Assembly (NCBI GenBank): GCA_002690625.1
Contig: NZFJ01000026.1
Coordinates: forward strand, 1-15,897
Source of the DNA: Rickettsiales bacterium
GTDB taxonomy: Bacteria > Pseudomonadota > Alphaproteobacteria > TMED109 > TMED131
DNA length: 15,897 bases
Reading direction: 5' to 3'
Both the position numbers and the translations under genes were made by a program. Of this stretch, positions 7,021 through 15,096 are shown piece by piece; positions within the stretch are counted from its first letter, which is position 1, and every line of letters begins with the position of its first letter. Under the pieces are notes generated by a model that was not told the DNA's origin, ran no database searches, and worked only from the letters and a program-made list of their open reading frames with translations.

Positions 7021-7767
7021 TTATAAGCTCTCTAACTCTTTTAAAATTCCTTTACTTAATATATTTAGATCAGTTGAGATTGTAACCATATCAAATCCCA
7101 TATTTAAAAAGAAATTACCTGTCTCTGCACCAGAACAGTGTATAGCAACCTTTTTATTTTTTTCTTTAGCCTTATTTAAAATTTCATTGTAAATCTCTAA
7201 CATTTTTTTATTTTCATAAACGTCTTCTGGAGAAAAGCCAAAGTTGATAGATAAATCATATGGCCCTATGTATAACATATCTAGGTTTTTATTTAATAAT
7301 ATATCGCTTAAATTGATAGCTGATTCTTTAGTTTCAATCATTATTATACTCAAAATATTACTATTACTTTCAAAAAAGTAGTTTTTATTATCAGAAGCCA
7401 CAACTGTAGGGCCAAAACTTCTAATACCTAAAGGTGGATAATAACATGCATTTAAAAACTTTTTACATTCATCATTTGTATTAATAAGAGGACAGATAAT
7501 TCCATATGCCCCCGCATCTAAAACTTTGTTTATAATACCTATTTCGTTAGAAGGTACTCTGACTATTGGAAAAATATTATAGTTTGAAAGTATTTGAATA
7601 ACATCTTTACATTTGTCAAAACTTAGCATTCCATGCTGTAAATCTATTGTAATACTGTTAAATTTCTTTGAAGCCATTATCTTTGCCGTCAAAGTTGAAT
7701 CTATATGAATCCATCCATTTAAAATTTTCTTTTTTGATAAAAAATTTTCTTTTTTAAAGCTATTCAT
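7021..7767 (-). CDS. HpcH/HpaI-family class II aldolase
   Basis: This is a metal-dependent aldolase of the pyruvate-releasing type (HpaI/RhmA group), cytoplasmic, 248 residues as usual for the family. The catalytic positions match those of E. coli HpaI closely: His45 in DLQHG, Arg70 in VRVP, and the metal ligands Glu145 in MIETKES and Asp171 in IGPYDLS. Gly-rich LDAGAYGIICP (83-93) and PPLGIRSFGP (111-120) are also typical. The ATG overlaps the TGA stop of the VTT gene in ATGA, and AGAGGA lies upstream, so it is translationally coupled as the last gene of the photolyase operon. The natural substrate cannot be inferred; no catabolic pathway genes surround it. Confidence 0.9.
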   Translation of the reverse strand: MNSFKKENFLSKKKILNGWIHIDSTLTAKIMASKKFNSITIDLQHGMLSFDKCKDVIQILSNYNIFPIVRVPSNEIGIINKVLDAGAYGIICPLINTNDECKKFLNACYYPPLGIRSFGPTVVASDNKNYFFESNSNILSIIMIETKESAINLSDILLNKNLDMLYIGPYDLSINFGFSPEDVYENKKMLEIYNEILNKAKEKNKKVAIHCSGAETGNFFLNMGFDMVTISTDLNILSKGILKELESL

Positions 7768-8456
7768 AATTTTCCTCTAATTCTTTCAATAGTTTTCTTT
7801 AATATTAATGGGAAAAAAGCTATTAAAATAATGGACATAATAACATAATTACTAAAAATATCTTCAACTGAATTTATTTTTGATATTTGTGTGCCAGCAT
7901 TTATAAATAATGCTGTTCCAAACAACATACCTATTTGAGAAAAAATGTAAAATTTATAAGCCTTTATTTTAGTAACAGAAAATATAATATTTATTAAAAA
8001 AAAAGGAAAAATTGGTGTCATTCTCACAAAGAAAAGATAGTAAATGCCATCTGTTTCTATCCCACGATTTATTTTTTTTATAGTTTTATCAAATCTATTT
8101 TCAATGTAGCTTTTAAATAAATATCTTGATAATAAAAAACATACAAGGGCTCCTAAACTAGAAGCAAAAGAAGCTAAAATAATCCCATACAAAAAACCAA
8201 AAAGAGCTCCAATTAATAAACACAATAAACCGGCTACAGGAAGTGCTAAAACCGAAATACTAAAGTACAAGACAAAGAAAGTTATATAATATAACACGAA
8301 ATTATTTAAAACTTTTTCTTTAACAGAAAGATAATTATCTAATAGATAAGTAATAGAAAAAAGATTTTTATTCTCTAAAAAGACATAAAAAGTTATAAAA
8401 ATAATTGATACAAATATAATAGTTATGAGTATTTTAGAGTATTTTTTTTTAGTCAT
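7764..8456 (-). CDS. VTT-domain (TVP38/TMEM64, SNARE-associated Golgi type) membrane protein
   Basis: The 230-residue integral inner-membrane protein has about five or six hydrophobic segments: one near residues 8-27, a second around 50-70, the VTT core 70-190, and a last helix near 200-220. Core marks are LPVAGLLCLLIGALFG (a re-entrant-like Gly-rich stretch), SFASSLGALVCFLLSRYLF, and the FFVRMTPIFPFFLIN motif characteristic of the family. Eukaryotic relatives are lipid scramblases. Bacterial functions are mostly unassigned, so I infer only a role in envelope lipid or solute handling. The start overlaps the last eight bases of the DUF2256 gene and the stop overlaps the aldolase start. Confidence 0.88.
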   Translation of the reverse strand: MTKKKYSKILITIIFVSIIFITFYVFLENKNLFSITYLLDNYLSVKEKVLNNFVLYYITFFVLYFSISVLALPVAGLLCLLIGALFGFLYGIILASFASSLGALVCFLLSRYLFKSYIENRFDKTIKKINRGIETDGIYYLFFVRMTPIFPFFLINIIFSVTKIKAYKFYIFSQIGMLFGTALFINAGTQISKINSVEDIFSNYVIMSIILIAFFPLILKKTIERIRGKL

Positions 8457-8604
8457 ATTTATTATTAATGCTAATTTTGCTTTTTTTTAATCTACAACCT
8501 TTAGAACAGTATAGTACTTCATTCCAATTGAGCTTCCATTTTTTTCTCCAATTAAATGGTCTATTGCATATTATACATATTTTGCTTGGAAGATCATTCT
8601 TCAT
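8449..8604 (-). CDS. DUF2256 small four-cysteine protein
   Basis: This 51-residue gene was found by translating the gap between the photolyase and VTT genes. The protein begins MKNDLPSKICIICNRPFNWR, continues KKWKLNW, and then has VLYCSKGCR. The pair CxxC (residues 10 and 13) and CSKGC (33 and 37) form a probable zinc-ribbon-like site, and the RPFxWRKKW core is the hallmark of DUF2256. The ATG lies three bases after the photolyase stop (8608). The gene ends at TAA (8449-8451), inside the start of the VTT gene. DUF2256 genes commonly accompany photolyase/cryptochrome-related genes of this type, which supports a role with the photolyase. The function is unproven. Confidence 0.9.
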   Translation of the reverse strand: MKNDLPSKICIICNRPFNWRKKWKLNWNEVLYCSKGCRLKKSKISINNKYD

Positions 8605-8607
8605 AAA

Positions 8608-10089
8608 TTAAGACGTGTGTATATTAAGAAATTTATCGGCTGCAGCATAAATTTTATTTTTTCTATTTTTTTCCATGTTATCAACCATCTTAGTCATAAT
8701 TCCTATTCTAGGATTTATTCTAAGTTTATCTCTATTATTATCTATAAATTTCCAATATAAACCATCTAAAATGTCACTCCAGGGTCCTTTTTTATAATTA
8801 GACATTTTTAAAATATAACTTGAGGCACAAATGTAAGGTTTAGTAGAAAATATTCCCCCATCACTGAATAAACCCATTCCATAAACGTTAGGGACCATAA
8901 CCCAATCAGAAGAGTCCACGTAAAATTCCATAAACCAGTTATAAACCTCGTCAGGGTTTATTTCAGAAAGATTCATAATATTGCATATAATCATAAGTCT
9001 TTCTATATGATGGTTCCAACCTAATTTTCTAGCTTTTGAGATAGCATCATCCAAAGGTAATAAACCTGTGCTAGCATTATACCAGCTCTCATTCATTTTT
9101 CTTTTATTATTAAAATAATTACCCGTTAAAAATTTTTTATCAAAAGCTTGATACATTGCTCTGATAAACTCTCTCCATCCAATAATTTGCCTAATAAAAC
9201 CCTCATAAGAGTTTATGTTTATTTTATCTGCATAATAATCTAATTTTTTTAAAATTTCTTTAGGGGTTAATAAACCAATGTTTACAATAGGGCTCAACGC
9301 GCTGTGAAACAAAAAGTCGTCGTTAGTATTGATAGCATCTTCATAATCTCCAAATAAAAAAAATTTTTTATTTAAAAAGTTTTCAAAAAACTTGTTACAA
9401 GAATTTCTATTAGTAGGCAACCAAAATTCATTTAAATCACCAACATTATCTTTAAAAATTTTATTTACAATAGGAATGAGTTCTAAAGTATGCTTAGTCT
9501 TTTCTATTTTCGGCATATTCGGTATCTTTATATCTTTAGGTAATTTCTTTCTGTTCTCTTCGTCAAAACTCCATTTTCCTCCAGTAGGAGCATCATTATC
9601 AATTAAAATATTATGTTTTTTTCTGCTATGCTTATAAAAATTTGCCATTAGTGGCTTTTTTTTATTATCAAAAAGAAGTTTGAGCTCAGACCGATCATAC
9701 AAAAACATAGGAGACTTTATTATTTGTATTTTTACGTTAAGGTTAATTTTTTTAAGTTTATCTTCAAAAAATTTATCTTCAATGTCAAAAAAATAAACTT
9801 CTTTATATTTATTGTTTTCTAAAAAGATTTTTAGTTTAGAAAAGTACTCTTGATAAAAACTATCATCTTCAATACTTAAATAAGTAACTTTTAATCCAAT
9901 TTTTTTTAATTCATCTCTGTAAGAACGCATAGCAGATAATGTCTGTAATATTTTAAATTTGTGATGTTTCACATAGCTACATAGACCAAAATCTTCACTC
10001 ATGTAAAAATCAAACTTTTTAATTCTATCAATATAAATAGGGTTAAAAAGTTGGTTGCCTAAAATTACAAATAGTTTAGTGTTATTCAT
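8608..10089 (-). CDS. CryPro-type photolyase/cryptochrome (PhrB-like) lacking Fe-S cysteines
   Basis: This is a flavoprotein of the deoxyribodipyrimidine-photolyase-related family, likely to repair (6-4) photoproducts in DNA using light. The 493 residues show the N-terminal antenna domain (LFVILGNQLFNP onwards) and the C-terminal FAD-binding helical domain: QIIGWREFIRAMY (301-313), the HHIERL pair of histidines (360-365), and PNVYGMGLFSDGG with TKPYI. Agrobacterium PhrB binds a 4Fe-4S cluster with four cysteines. Here the first position falls in LPLDDAI (344-350). The other three would fall in MSNYKKGPWSDILDGLYW (429-446), which has no cysteine and is shorter. The four cysteines present (37, 231, 369, 421) do not match. 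First gene of a minus-strand operon with DUF2256, VTT and aldolase genes. Confidence 0.92.
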   Translation of the reverse strand: MNNTKLFVILGNQLFNPIYIDRIKKFDFYMSEDFGLCSYVKHHKFKILQTLSAMRSYRDELKKIGLKVTYLSIEDDSFYQEYFSKLKIFLENNKYKEVYFFDIEDKFFEDKLKKINLNVKIQIIKSPMFLYDRSELKLLFDNKKKPLMANFYKHSRKKHNILIDNDAPTGGKWSFDEENRKKLPKDIKIPNMPKIEKTKHTLELIPIVNKIFKDNVGDLNEFWLPTNRNSCNKFFENFLNKKFFLFGDYEDAINTNDDFLFHSALSPIVNIGLLTPKEILKKLDYYADKININSYEGFIRQIIGWREFIRAMYQAFDKKFLTGNYFNNKRKMNESWYNASTGLLPLDDAISKARKLGWNHHIERLMIICNIMNLSEINPDEVYNWFMEFYVDSSDWVMVPNVYGMGLFSDGGIFSTKPYICASSYILKMSNYKKGPWSDILDGLYWKFIDNNRDKLRINPRIGIMTKMVDNMEKNRKNKIYAAADKFLNIHTS

Positions 10090-10107
10090 TACGCATATTT
10101 TAATCTA

Positions 10108-10124
10108 ATTATAAACATATTATA
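10108..10124 (-). promoter_or_regulatory. Possible -10 elements for the photolyase operon
   Basis: Two perfect TATAAT hexamers lie on the minus strand at 10124-10119 and 10113-10108, about 20-30 bases before the photolyase ATG. No convincing -35 box is visible upstream, where a poly-T stretch lies. The 86-bp gap (10090-10175) also has to hold the promoter of oligopeptidase B on the other strand. Confidence 0.35.
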
Positions 10125-10175
10125 ACTACGTTTAAAAAAAAAATTAGTTTAATAAAAATAGGAGCAATACTATAA

Positions 10176-12257
10176 ATGAAGCCGCCAATTTTAAAAAAAA
10201 AAAAAAGCATTAAAACTATTCATAATATTAAACTTACAGATAATTATAGTTGGGTACATCAAGAAAATATTCTTGATGTATTAACTAATCCAAAATTATT
10301 AAATTCAGAAGTAAGCAATTATCTAATAAAGGAAAATAATTATACTAACTTTATTTTGAAATCGGAAAAAAAAATACAAAACTTATTATTCAAAGAAATT
10401 AAAAATAAAATTAAATTAGCTGATAAAACTTTGCCTTTTATTGATAAAAATTACTCTTATTGGACTAAAACAACAACAAAAGGGAATTATTCTATAAAAT
10501 TAAGAAAAGCATTAAAAACAGGCAAAATTGAAGAAATATGGAATGGAGACAAAGAAAAAAAGAAATTAAATTCTGATTATTTTGGTTTAGGAGACCTTAC
10601 TGTTAGTCACAATGATAAAATTTTAGCTTATTCTTTAGACCTAAAAGGATCTGAATATTATGATATTTACTTGAGAAACATTAGTTCTGATAAAAATCTT
10701 CCTGATATTATAAGAGAAACTAATGGAAGTATAATTTTTTCATATGACGATAAGTATATTTTTTACTCAAAGTTAGATAAGAATCATAGATCTAAATCTA
10801 TATATTTACATAAAATAGGTGCTACCAAAAAATCAGATAAATTAATATATAGTGAATCTATTGAAAGATTTTCTGTTAGTATTTATACTACTTCTGACGA
10901 AAATTTCTATATAATCTCAACTGGAGATCATGCTACAAATAAATGTTATTATTTGAAAAAAGATTTAAAATCATTAAAGCCATTACTTTTTAAAGACTTT
11001 AAAGAAGATATCATATACTCATTGGACTCATGGAAAGGGTACTTTTATATTCACACTAATGAAAAAGCATTAGACTTTAAAATTGAAAGAATAAAACATA
11101 AAATTAAAAATAATAAAAAAGAAGATTTTATCAAAGCAAAGAAAAATACAATTGTAGGTAGCTATATAATTTTAAAAGATTGGTTTATTTGGTCAGAGAG
11201 AAATAATGCAAATCAAAAAATATACGCAAAAAATTTTAAAACTAATCAAGTTAAAGAAATAAATTTTTTTGAAGAAGAGATAAAGTCAATTTCTGTATCT
11301 TCCTATGAGAAAAACAAAAATAGTAATAAAATATACATAAATTATTCAGCTCCAAGGTGCCCTAATAAAACTTTTATTTATAACTTAAAAAATAACACAA
11401 AAAAAATTGTAAAAAAACAGATAATTCCCTCAGGATTCAATGAAAATAATTATCTAACAGAGAGGCTATATGCCATTACAAAAAATAATGTAAAAATACC
11501 AATTACTATAATAAGACATAAAAATACCAAATTAGATGGTAAAGCTAAATTATTACTTTATGGGTATGGATCATATGGATCATCAATTGGCAATAGTTTC
11601 TCTTCCGCCAAATTTAGTCTAGTTGACAGGGGTTTTATCTGGGCTAATGCACATATTCGAGGTGGGATGGAATGTGGTATGACATGGTGGAAAAATGGAA
11701 AAATGCTAAAGAAAAAAAATACATTTGAAGATTATATTTCTTGTGCTGAACATCTAATTAAAAACAAATTTACAAGTAAAGGTAAAATTATAGGAATGGG
11801 AGGAAGTGCCGGAGGATTATTAATTGGAGCTGTATTAAATATGAGACCTGATCTATTTTTAGCAGCAATTATGGCTGTGCCTTTTGTAGACTCACTAACA
11901 ACTAACTTAGACCATTCTCTACCCTTAACAGTAGGAGAATTTAAAGAATTTGGAAATGCAAAAAAATACAAAAAACACTTTAAATATATCAAATCTTATG
12001 CTCCATATAATAATATAAAAAGACAAAAATATCCTCATATTCTTGTTACCACTAGTCTCTTTGATAACAGAGTATTGTTTGATGAACCTACAAAATATGT
12101 AGCCAAGTTAAGACAATTTAAAACAGATAAAAGTATTTTACTTTTAAAAACTGAGCTGGCAGGAGGCCATGGAGGAAAAACAGGGAGAGACTCGGGGATA
12201 GAAGAAGTTGCTTTTGATTATTCTTTTATTTTTAAAGTTAGTAAAACTAAATTCTAG
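10176..12257 (+). CDS. ptrB: Oligopeptidase B (protease II, prolyl oligopeptidase family S9A)
   Basis: This cytoplasmic serine peptidase cleaves short peptides, in characterised members after Lys or Arg. The 693 residues match the family length. An N-terminal segment and seven-bladed propeller (about 60-400) precede the alpha/beta-hydrolase domain. The catalytic triad can be placed at Ser544 (GMGGSAGG), Asp630 (LFDNRV) and His665 (GGHGGKTGR). LYGYGSYG and the NAHIRGGMECGMTWW oxyanion region are conserved. GGAG lies 11 bases before the ATG. A run of 14 A (10193-10206) codes for lysines 7-10 and flanking bases, and is prone to slippage. The gene overlaps the convergent typA by 11 bases. It has low G+C and many Lys and Asn codons but an intact frame. 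Confidence 0.92.
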   Translation: MKPPILKKKKSIKTIHNIKLTDNYSWVHQENILDVLTNPKLLNSEVSNYLIKENNYTNFILKSEKKIQNLLFKEIKNKIKLADKTLPFIDKNYSYWTKTTTKGNYSIKLRKALKTGKIEEIWNGDKEKKKLNSDYFGLGDLTVSHNDKILAYSLDLKGSEYYDIYLRNISSDKNLPDIIRETNGSIIFSYDDKYIFYSKLDKNHRSKSIYLHKIGATKKSDKLIYSESIERFSVSIYTTSDENFYIISTGDHATNKCYYLKKDLKSLKPLLFKDFKEDIIYSLDSWKGYFYIHTNEKALDFKIERIKHKIKNNKKEDFIKAKKNTIVGSYIILKDWFIWSERNNANQKIYAKNFKTNQVKEINFFEEEIKSISVSSYEKNKNSNKIYINYSAPRCPNKTFIYNLKNNTKKIVKKQIIPSGFNENNYLTERLYAITKNNVKIPITIIRHKNTKLDGKAKLLLYGYGSYGSSIGNSFSSAKFSLVDRGFIWANAHIRGGMECGMTWWKNGKMLKKKNTFEDYISCAEHLIKNKFTSKGKIIGMGGSAGGLLIGAVLNMRPDLFLAAIMAVPFVDSLTTNLDHSLPLTVGEFKEFGNAKKYKKHFKYIKSYAPYNNIKRQKYPHILVTTSLFDNRVLFDEPTKYVAKLRQFKTDKSILLLKTELAGGHGGKTGRDSGIEEVAFDYSFIFKVSKTKF
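10193..10206 (+). repeat. 14-base poly-A tract within the start of the oligopeptidase B gene
   Basis: An uninterrupted run of 14 A begins 17 bases after the A of the ATG and encodes a Lys-Lys-Lys-Lys stretch. The reading frame downstream is open with this exact count. Loss or gain of one A would truncate the protein within the N-terminal region. Confidence 0.95.
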
Positions 12258-14052
12258 ATTTTCTTTTTCTCTCAATTGCATTTAAATATCTTTTTCTTAA
12301 CCTCAAACTTTTTGGCGTAACTTCTAATAGTTCATCTTCTTTGATATATGCCATCATTTGTTCTAAAGACATTTTTAATGAAGGTGTAAGTTTTATAGCT
12401 TCATCCGTACCTGACGCTCTTACATTAGTTAACTTCTTTCCTTTTAAAACATTGACTTCTAAATCATTATCTCTGCTGTGTTCTCCTATAATCATTCCTT
12501 CGTATACTTTAAACTGAGGGTCAATAAATAATTTACCTCTCTCTTGTATATTAAATAAAGCATAAGATATAGCATTTCCTGCTTCAGTAGCTATCAGCAC
12601 TCCATTTCTTCTATATTCAATTTCTCCTTTAAACTCTCCATAAGATTTAAAAATTCTATTTAATATTCCAGTTCCTCTAGTCTCTGTTAAAAACTGGCCA
12701 TGATATCCTATAAGACCTCTCGAAGGGACATTAAAAACTAATCTAGTTTTACCTTTTCCCATTGGCTTCATTTCTACCATTTCTCCTTTTCTTCTATTAA
12801 TAGAGTCCACAGTAATACTAGAATATTCATTATCAACGTCTATAGTTACTTCTTCAAATGGCTCAAGTTTTTTTCCTTTATCATTTATTTTAACTAATAC
12901 ACGTGGACATGATAAACTTAATTCATAGCCTTCTCTTCTCATTGTCTCTACCAGTATACCTATTTGAAGTTCTCCTCTTCCTCCAATTTCGAAAGAATCT
13001 TTATTATCATTTTCGCTAAAAGTTATAGCAATATTTGAATCAGCTTCAGCTAGAAGTCTTTCTCTAATTTTAGTGGATGTCACATGTTTACCTTCTAACC
13101 CTGATAAAGGAGAACTATTAACCGTAATGGTAACGGCCATAGTTGGTGGATCTATAGCTGTAGCGGTTAAAGGGGCTTCTACAATAAAATCACAAATTGT
13201 ATCCGAAACTGATGATTTTGTTAAACCAGCTATACATATAATATCTCCCGCTTTAACATCATTAACTGCAATTTTATTTGTACCTTGATAAATAAATAAT
13301 TTTGTTAACCTTCCTTTTTCTACTTCATTACCTTTAATATTTATGGTTTTAACATTTGTATTAACTGATATGCTGCCTTGCTCAACTTTTCCTACTAAAC
13401 ATCTTCCTAGATAAGGATCATAAGATAATAAAGTTGCTAACATCGCGAATGGTTTATCAGTATTAACTTCTGGTTTTTTGAAATGTTTTAAAATCAAATT
13501 AAATAAATCATGCAAGTTTATCCTTTCATCTTTTAAATCTTTAACACACCAACCATCTCTTCCAGAAGAATATAATACTGGAAAATCTAATTGTTCTTCA
13601 TTAGCATCTAAATCTACAAAAAGATCAAATACTTCATTAACTACTTCTTCACTTCTACTATCTATTCTGTCTACTTTATTTACTATAACTATAGGCCTAA
13701 GGCCTTGAGCAAGAGCTTTACCTAGAACAAATTTAGTTTGTGGCATTGGCCCTTCTGCAGCATCTACTAAAAGCACTACACCATCTGTCATACTCAAAAC
13801 TCTTTCTACTTCTCCTCCAAAGTCAGAATGTCCGGGTGTATCAATAATATTTATTCTTATATCATTCCATAAAATTGAAGTAGGTTTAGCTAAAATTGTA
13901 ATACCTCGTTCTTTTTCAAGATCACCAGTATCCATTAGCCTTTCACTAAGGTTTTCATTTTCTCTAAAAATCCCACTTTGCTTCATCATAGAATCTATAA
14001 GAGTGGTTTTCCCATGATCAACATGAGCTATTATTGCTATATTTCGTAACAT
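12247..14052 (-). CDS. typA: Ribosome-associated translational GTPase TypA/BipA
   Basis: This elongation-factor-like GTPase binds the ribosome and supports ribosome assembly and stress or cold adaptation. The 601 residues have the normal length. GTPase motifs are G1 AHVDHGKT (9-16), G2 ERGITI (48-53), G3 DTPGH (71-75) and G4 NKVD (125-128). The C-terminal half shows the BipA-specific EF-G III/V-like and CTD regions: EIGGRGELQIGILVETMRREG, PSRGLIGYHGQFL and GMIIGEHSRDNDLEVN. The ATG has no Shine-Dalgarno. It follows the thioesterase gene by 52 bases on the same strand and overlaps the end of oligopeptidase B by 11 bases tail to tail. Confidence 0.97.
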   Translation of the reverse strand: MLRNIAIIAHVDHGKTTLIDSMMKQSGIFRENENLSERLMDTGDLEKERGITILAKPTSILWNDIRINIIDTPGHSDFGGEVERVLSMTDGVVLLVDAAEGPMPQTKFVLGKALAQGLRPIVIVNKVDRIDSRSEEVVNEVFDLFVDLDANEEQLDFPVLYSSGRDGWCVKDLKDERINLHDLFNLILKHFKKPEVNTDKPFAMLATLLSYDPYLGRCLVGKVEQGSISVNTNVKTINIKGNEVEKGRLTKLFIYQGTNKIAVNDVKAGDIICIAGLTKSSVSDTICDFIVEAPLTATAIDPPTMAVTITVNSSPLSGLEGKHVTSTKIRERLLAEADSNIAITFSENDNKDSFEIGGRGELQIGILVETMRREGYELSLSCPRVLVKINDKGKKLEPFEEVTIDVDNEYSSITVDSINRRKGEMVEMKPMGKGKTRLVFNVPSRGLIGYHGQFLTETRGTGILNRIFKSYGEFKGEIEYRRNGVLIATEAGNAISYALFNIQERGKLFIDPQFKVYEGMIIGEHSRDNDLEVNVLKGKKLTNVRASGTDEAIKLTPSLKMSLEQMMAYIKEDELLEVTPKSLRLRKRYLNAIERKRKSRI

Positions 14053-14104
14053 ATTTATATTATTTCGATTTTTTAAGAATTAAATAATAGTATTAGTGTA
14101 ATCA

Positions 14105-14533
14105 TTAAAATTTTTCAAACTTTTTAATTTTTTTTATTAAATTATTTGATAAAGGGGTAGATCTATTTATAATTTGATCAGTATAAACTTGTATAGTAGT
14201 ACAAAATGCTAGAAGATCATTTTTCCTATTAGGATATAAAGCTAATTCATACGTCAAGCTTGTTACTCCTATTTTAGATACTCTTACAGCACAATCAATA
14301 ACTTGATCAAATAATATTGGTTTTTTAAAATCAGTAATAGTCTTTATAACATGAAAATCTTTTTTATTTTTTTTCACATCATTAATATAATCAAATTTAA
14401 TTATTCTGTAATACTCAGTAATTGCACAATCAAAATAAGTAAAATAATGCGCGTTAAATACAATTCCTTGCGCATCTACTTCGGAATATCTAACTCTAAA
14501 TGTGTTTTTGAAATTAAAATTATTTTTTTTCAT
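14105..14533 (-). CDS. Acyl-CoA thioesterase, YbgC/4-hydroxybenzoyl-CoA thioesterase type (hotdog fold)
   Basis: This cytoplasmic enzyme hydrolyses an acyl-CoA to acid and CoA. The 142 residues show the family signature RVRYSEVDAQGIVFNAHY near residues 13-30. The catalytic Asp is probably Asp20, followed by the Gly-Ile-Val-Phe-Asn loop and the hotdog helix (FDCAITEYYRII). The length is typical. It differs from the Tol-Pal-linked ybgC in context, since no tol genes are present. The ATG lies five bases after the stop of the CIA30 gene and is partly buried in a nine-pair A/T hairpin (14532-14553), with no clear Shine-Dalgarno. Translation probably depends on ribosomes leaving the CIA30 gene. The substrate is unknown. 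Confidence 0.88.
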   Translation of the reverse strand: MKKNNFNFKNTFRVRYSEVDAQGIVFNAHYFTYFDCAITEYYRIIKFDYINDVKKNKKDFHVIKTITDFKKPILFDQVIDCAVRVSKIGVTSLTYELALYPNRKNDLLAFCTTIQVYTDQIINRSTPLSNNLIKKIKKFEKF

Positions 14534-14553
14534 AATACTTAGTAAAGTATTAT
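14532..14553. promoter_or_regulatory. Inverted repeat over the CIA30 stop and thioesterase start
   Basis: ATAATACTT (14532-14540) and AAGTATTAT (14545-14553) are perfect inverted copies separated by four bases. On the minus-strand transcript the right arm carries the first two bases of the thioesterase AUG, and the CIA30 stop codon reaches into the loop. This could couple translation of the two genes. The stem is mostly A/U and could be a chance feature of A/T-rich DNA. Confidence 0.4.
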
Positions 14554-15096
14554 TTCACTGAGGTCAACGTTAACTCTATGTTCCTTTCCAAATGCTACTA
14601 ATGCTATTGATTTAACGGTTGAAGGGTTTATGCTTTTGGGTAGAAAAGAACCAGAACGCTTAAACTCTGATAAGTTTAGTTTTATTTCTTGCCATTCACT
14701 ATTTACAAAGAACTTTCCTTGATAATACTGCCAAGGCAACAATGTAAACTTTGTTCTTATATGAATGAAATACTCTGTATCATTTCCTCTAGATTTGACT
14801 TTAATGCCCTTAAAATTGTCATTTTTAATATTTTTAAGGTTTTTTCTAACCTGAATGAAACCTCCATTATTTTCTAAACTTACAAAGCCAGTTAATCTTA
14901 AAAAAGATATACTTTCTTCATTAATAATTTGGTAACTTCCAAATGAAACCCCTCCCATGACTTGATCTGAAATAAATTCCCAGTTTTCTTGATTGCCATT
15001 ATTAAAACTATCAATCAACATTTCTTCAGCATAAAGTTTTTTAAAAAATAAGGTGCAAATAATTAAAACAAAAGTATTAACTTTTTTTGTAAACAT
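14539..15096 (-). CDS. Exported CIA30 (NDUFAF1-like) family protein
   Basis: The 185-residue protein has a signal peptide ending near residue 23 (LYAEE), so it is probably periplasmic. It matches the CIA30 domain, a carbohydrate-binding-module-like beta sandwich: LIDSFNN (27-33), the core WEFISDQVMGGVSFG (39-53), LTGFVSLENNGGF (68-80), KGIKVKSRGND (96-106) and the C-terminal ALVAFGKE. The mitochondrial relative NDUFAF1 is a complex I assembly factor. Exported bacterial members have no settled function. The start is fixed by the signal peptide. Only 14 bp separate it from the divergent PCuAC gene, with no Shine-Dalgarno. The thioesterase and typA genes follow on the same strand. Confidence 0.88.
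   Translation of the reverse strand: MFTKKVNTFVLIICTLFFKKLYAEEMLIDSFNNGNQENWEFISDQVMGGVSFGSYQIINEESISFLRLTGFVSLENNGGFIQVRKNLKNIKNDNFKGIKVKSRGNDTEYFIHIRTKFTLLPWQYYQGKFFVNSEWQEIKLNLSEFKRSGSFLPKSINPSTVKSIALVAFGKEHRVNVDLSEIILY

Noticed and set aside
7000..7030. Terminator after the aldolase gene
   Set aside because: Only a five-pair AGCTT/AAGCT match with a long loop and no U-tract was found.
13073..13288. Open reading frame opposite typA
   Set aside because: It lies entirely within the well-conserved typA gene and has no motif or ribosome binding site of its own; similar open frames opposite the other genes were dropped for the same reason.
14058..14089. Eight-pair inverted repeat between thioesterase and typA
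   Set aside because: TATTATTT/AAATAATA is pure A/T with a 16-base loop and is expected by chance in such DNA.
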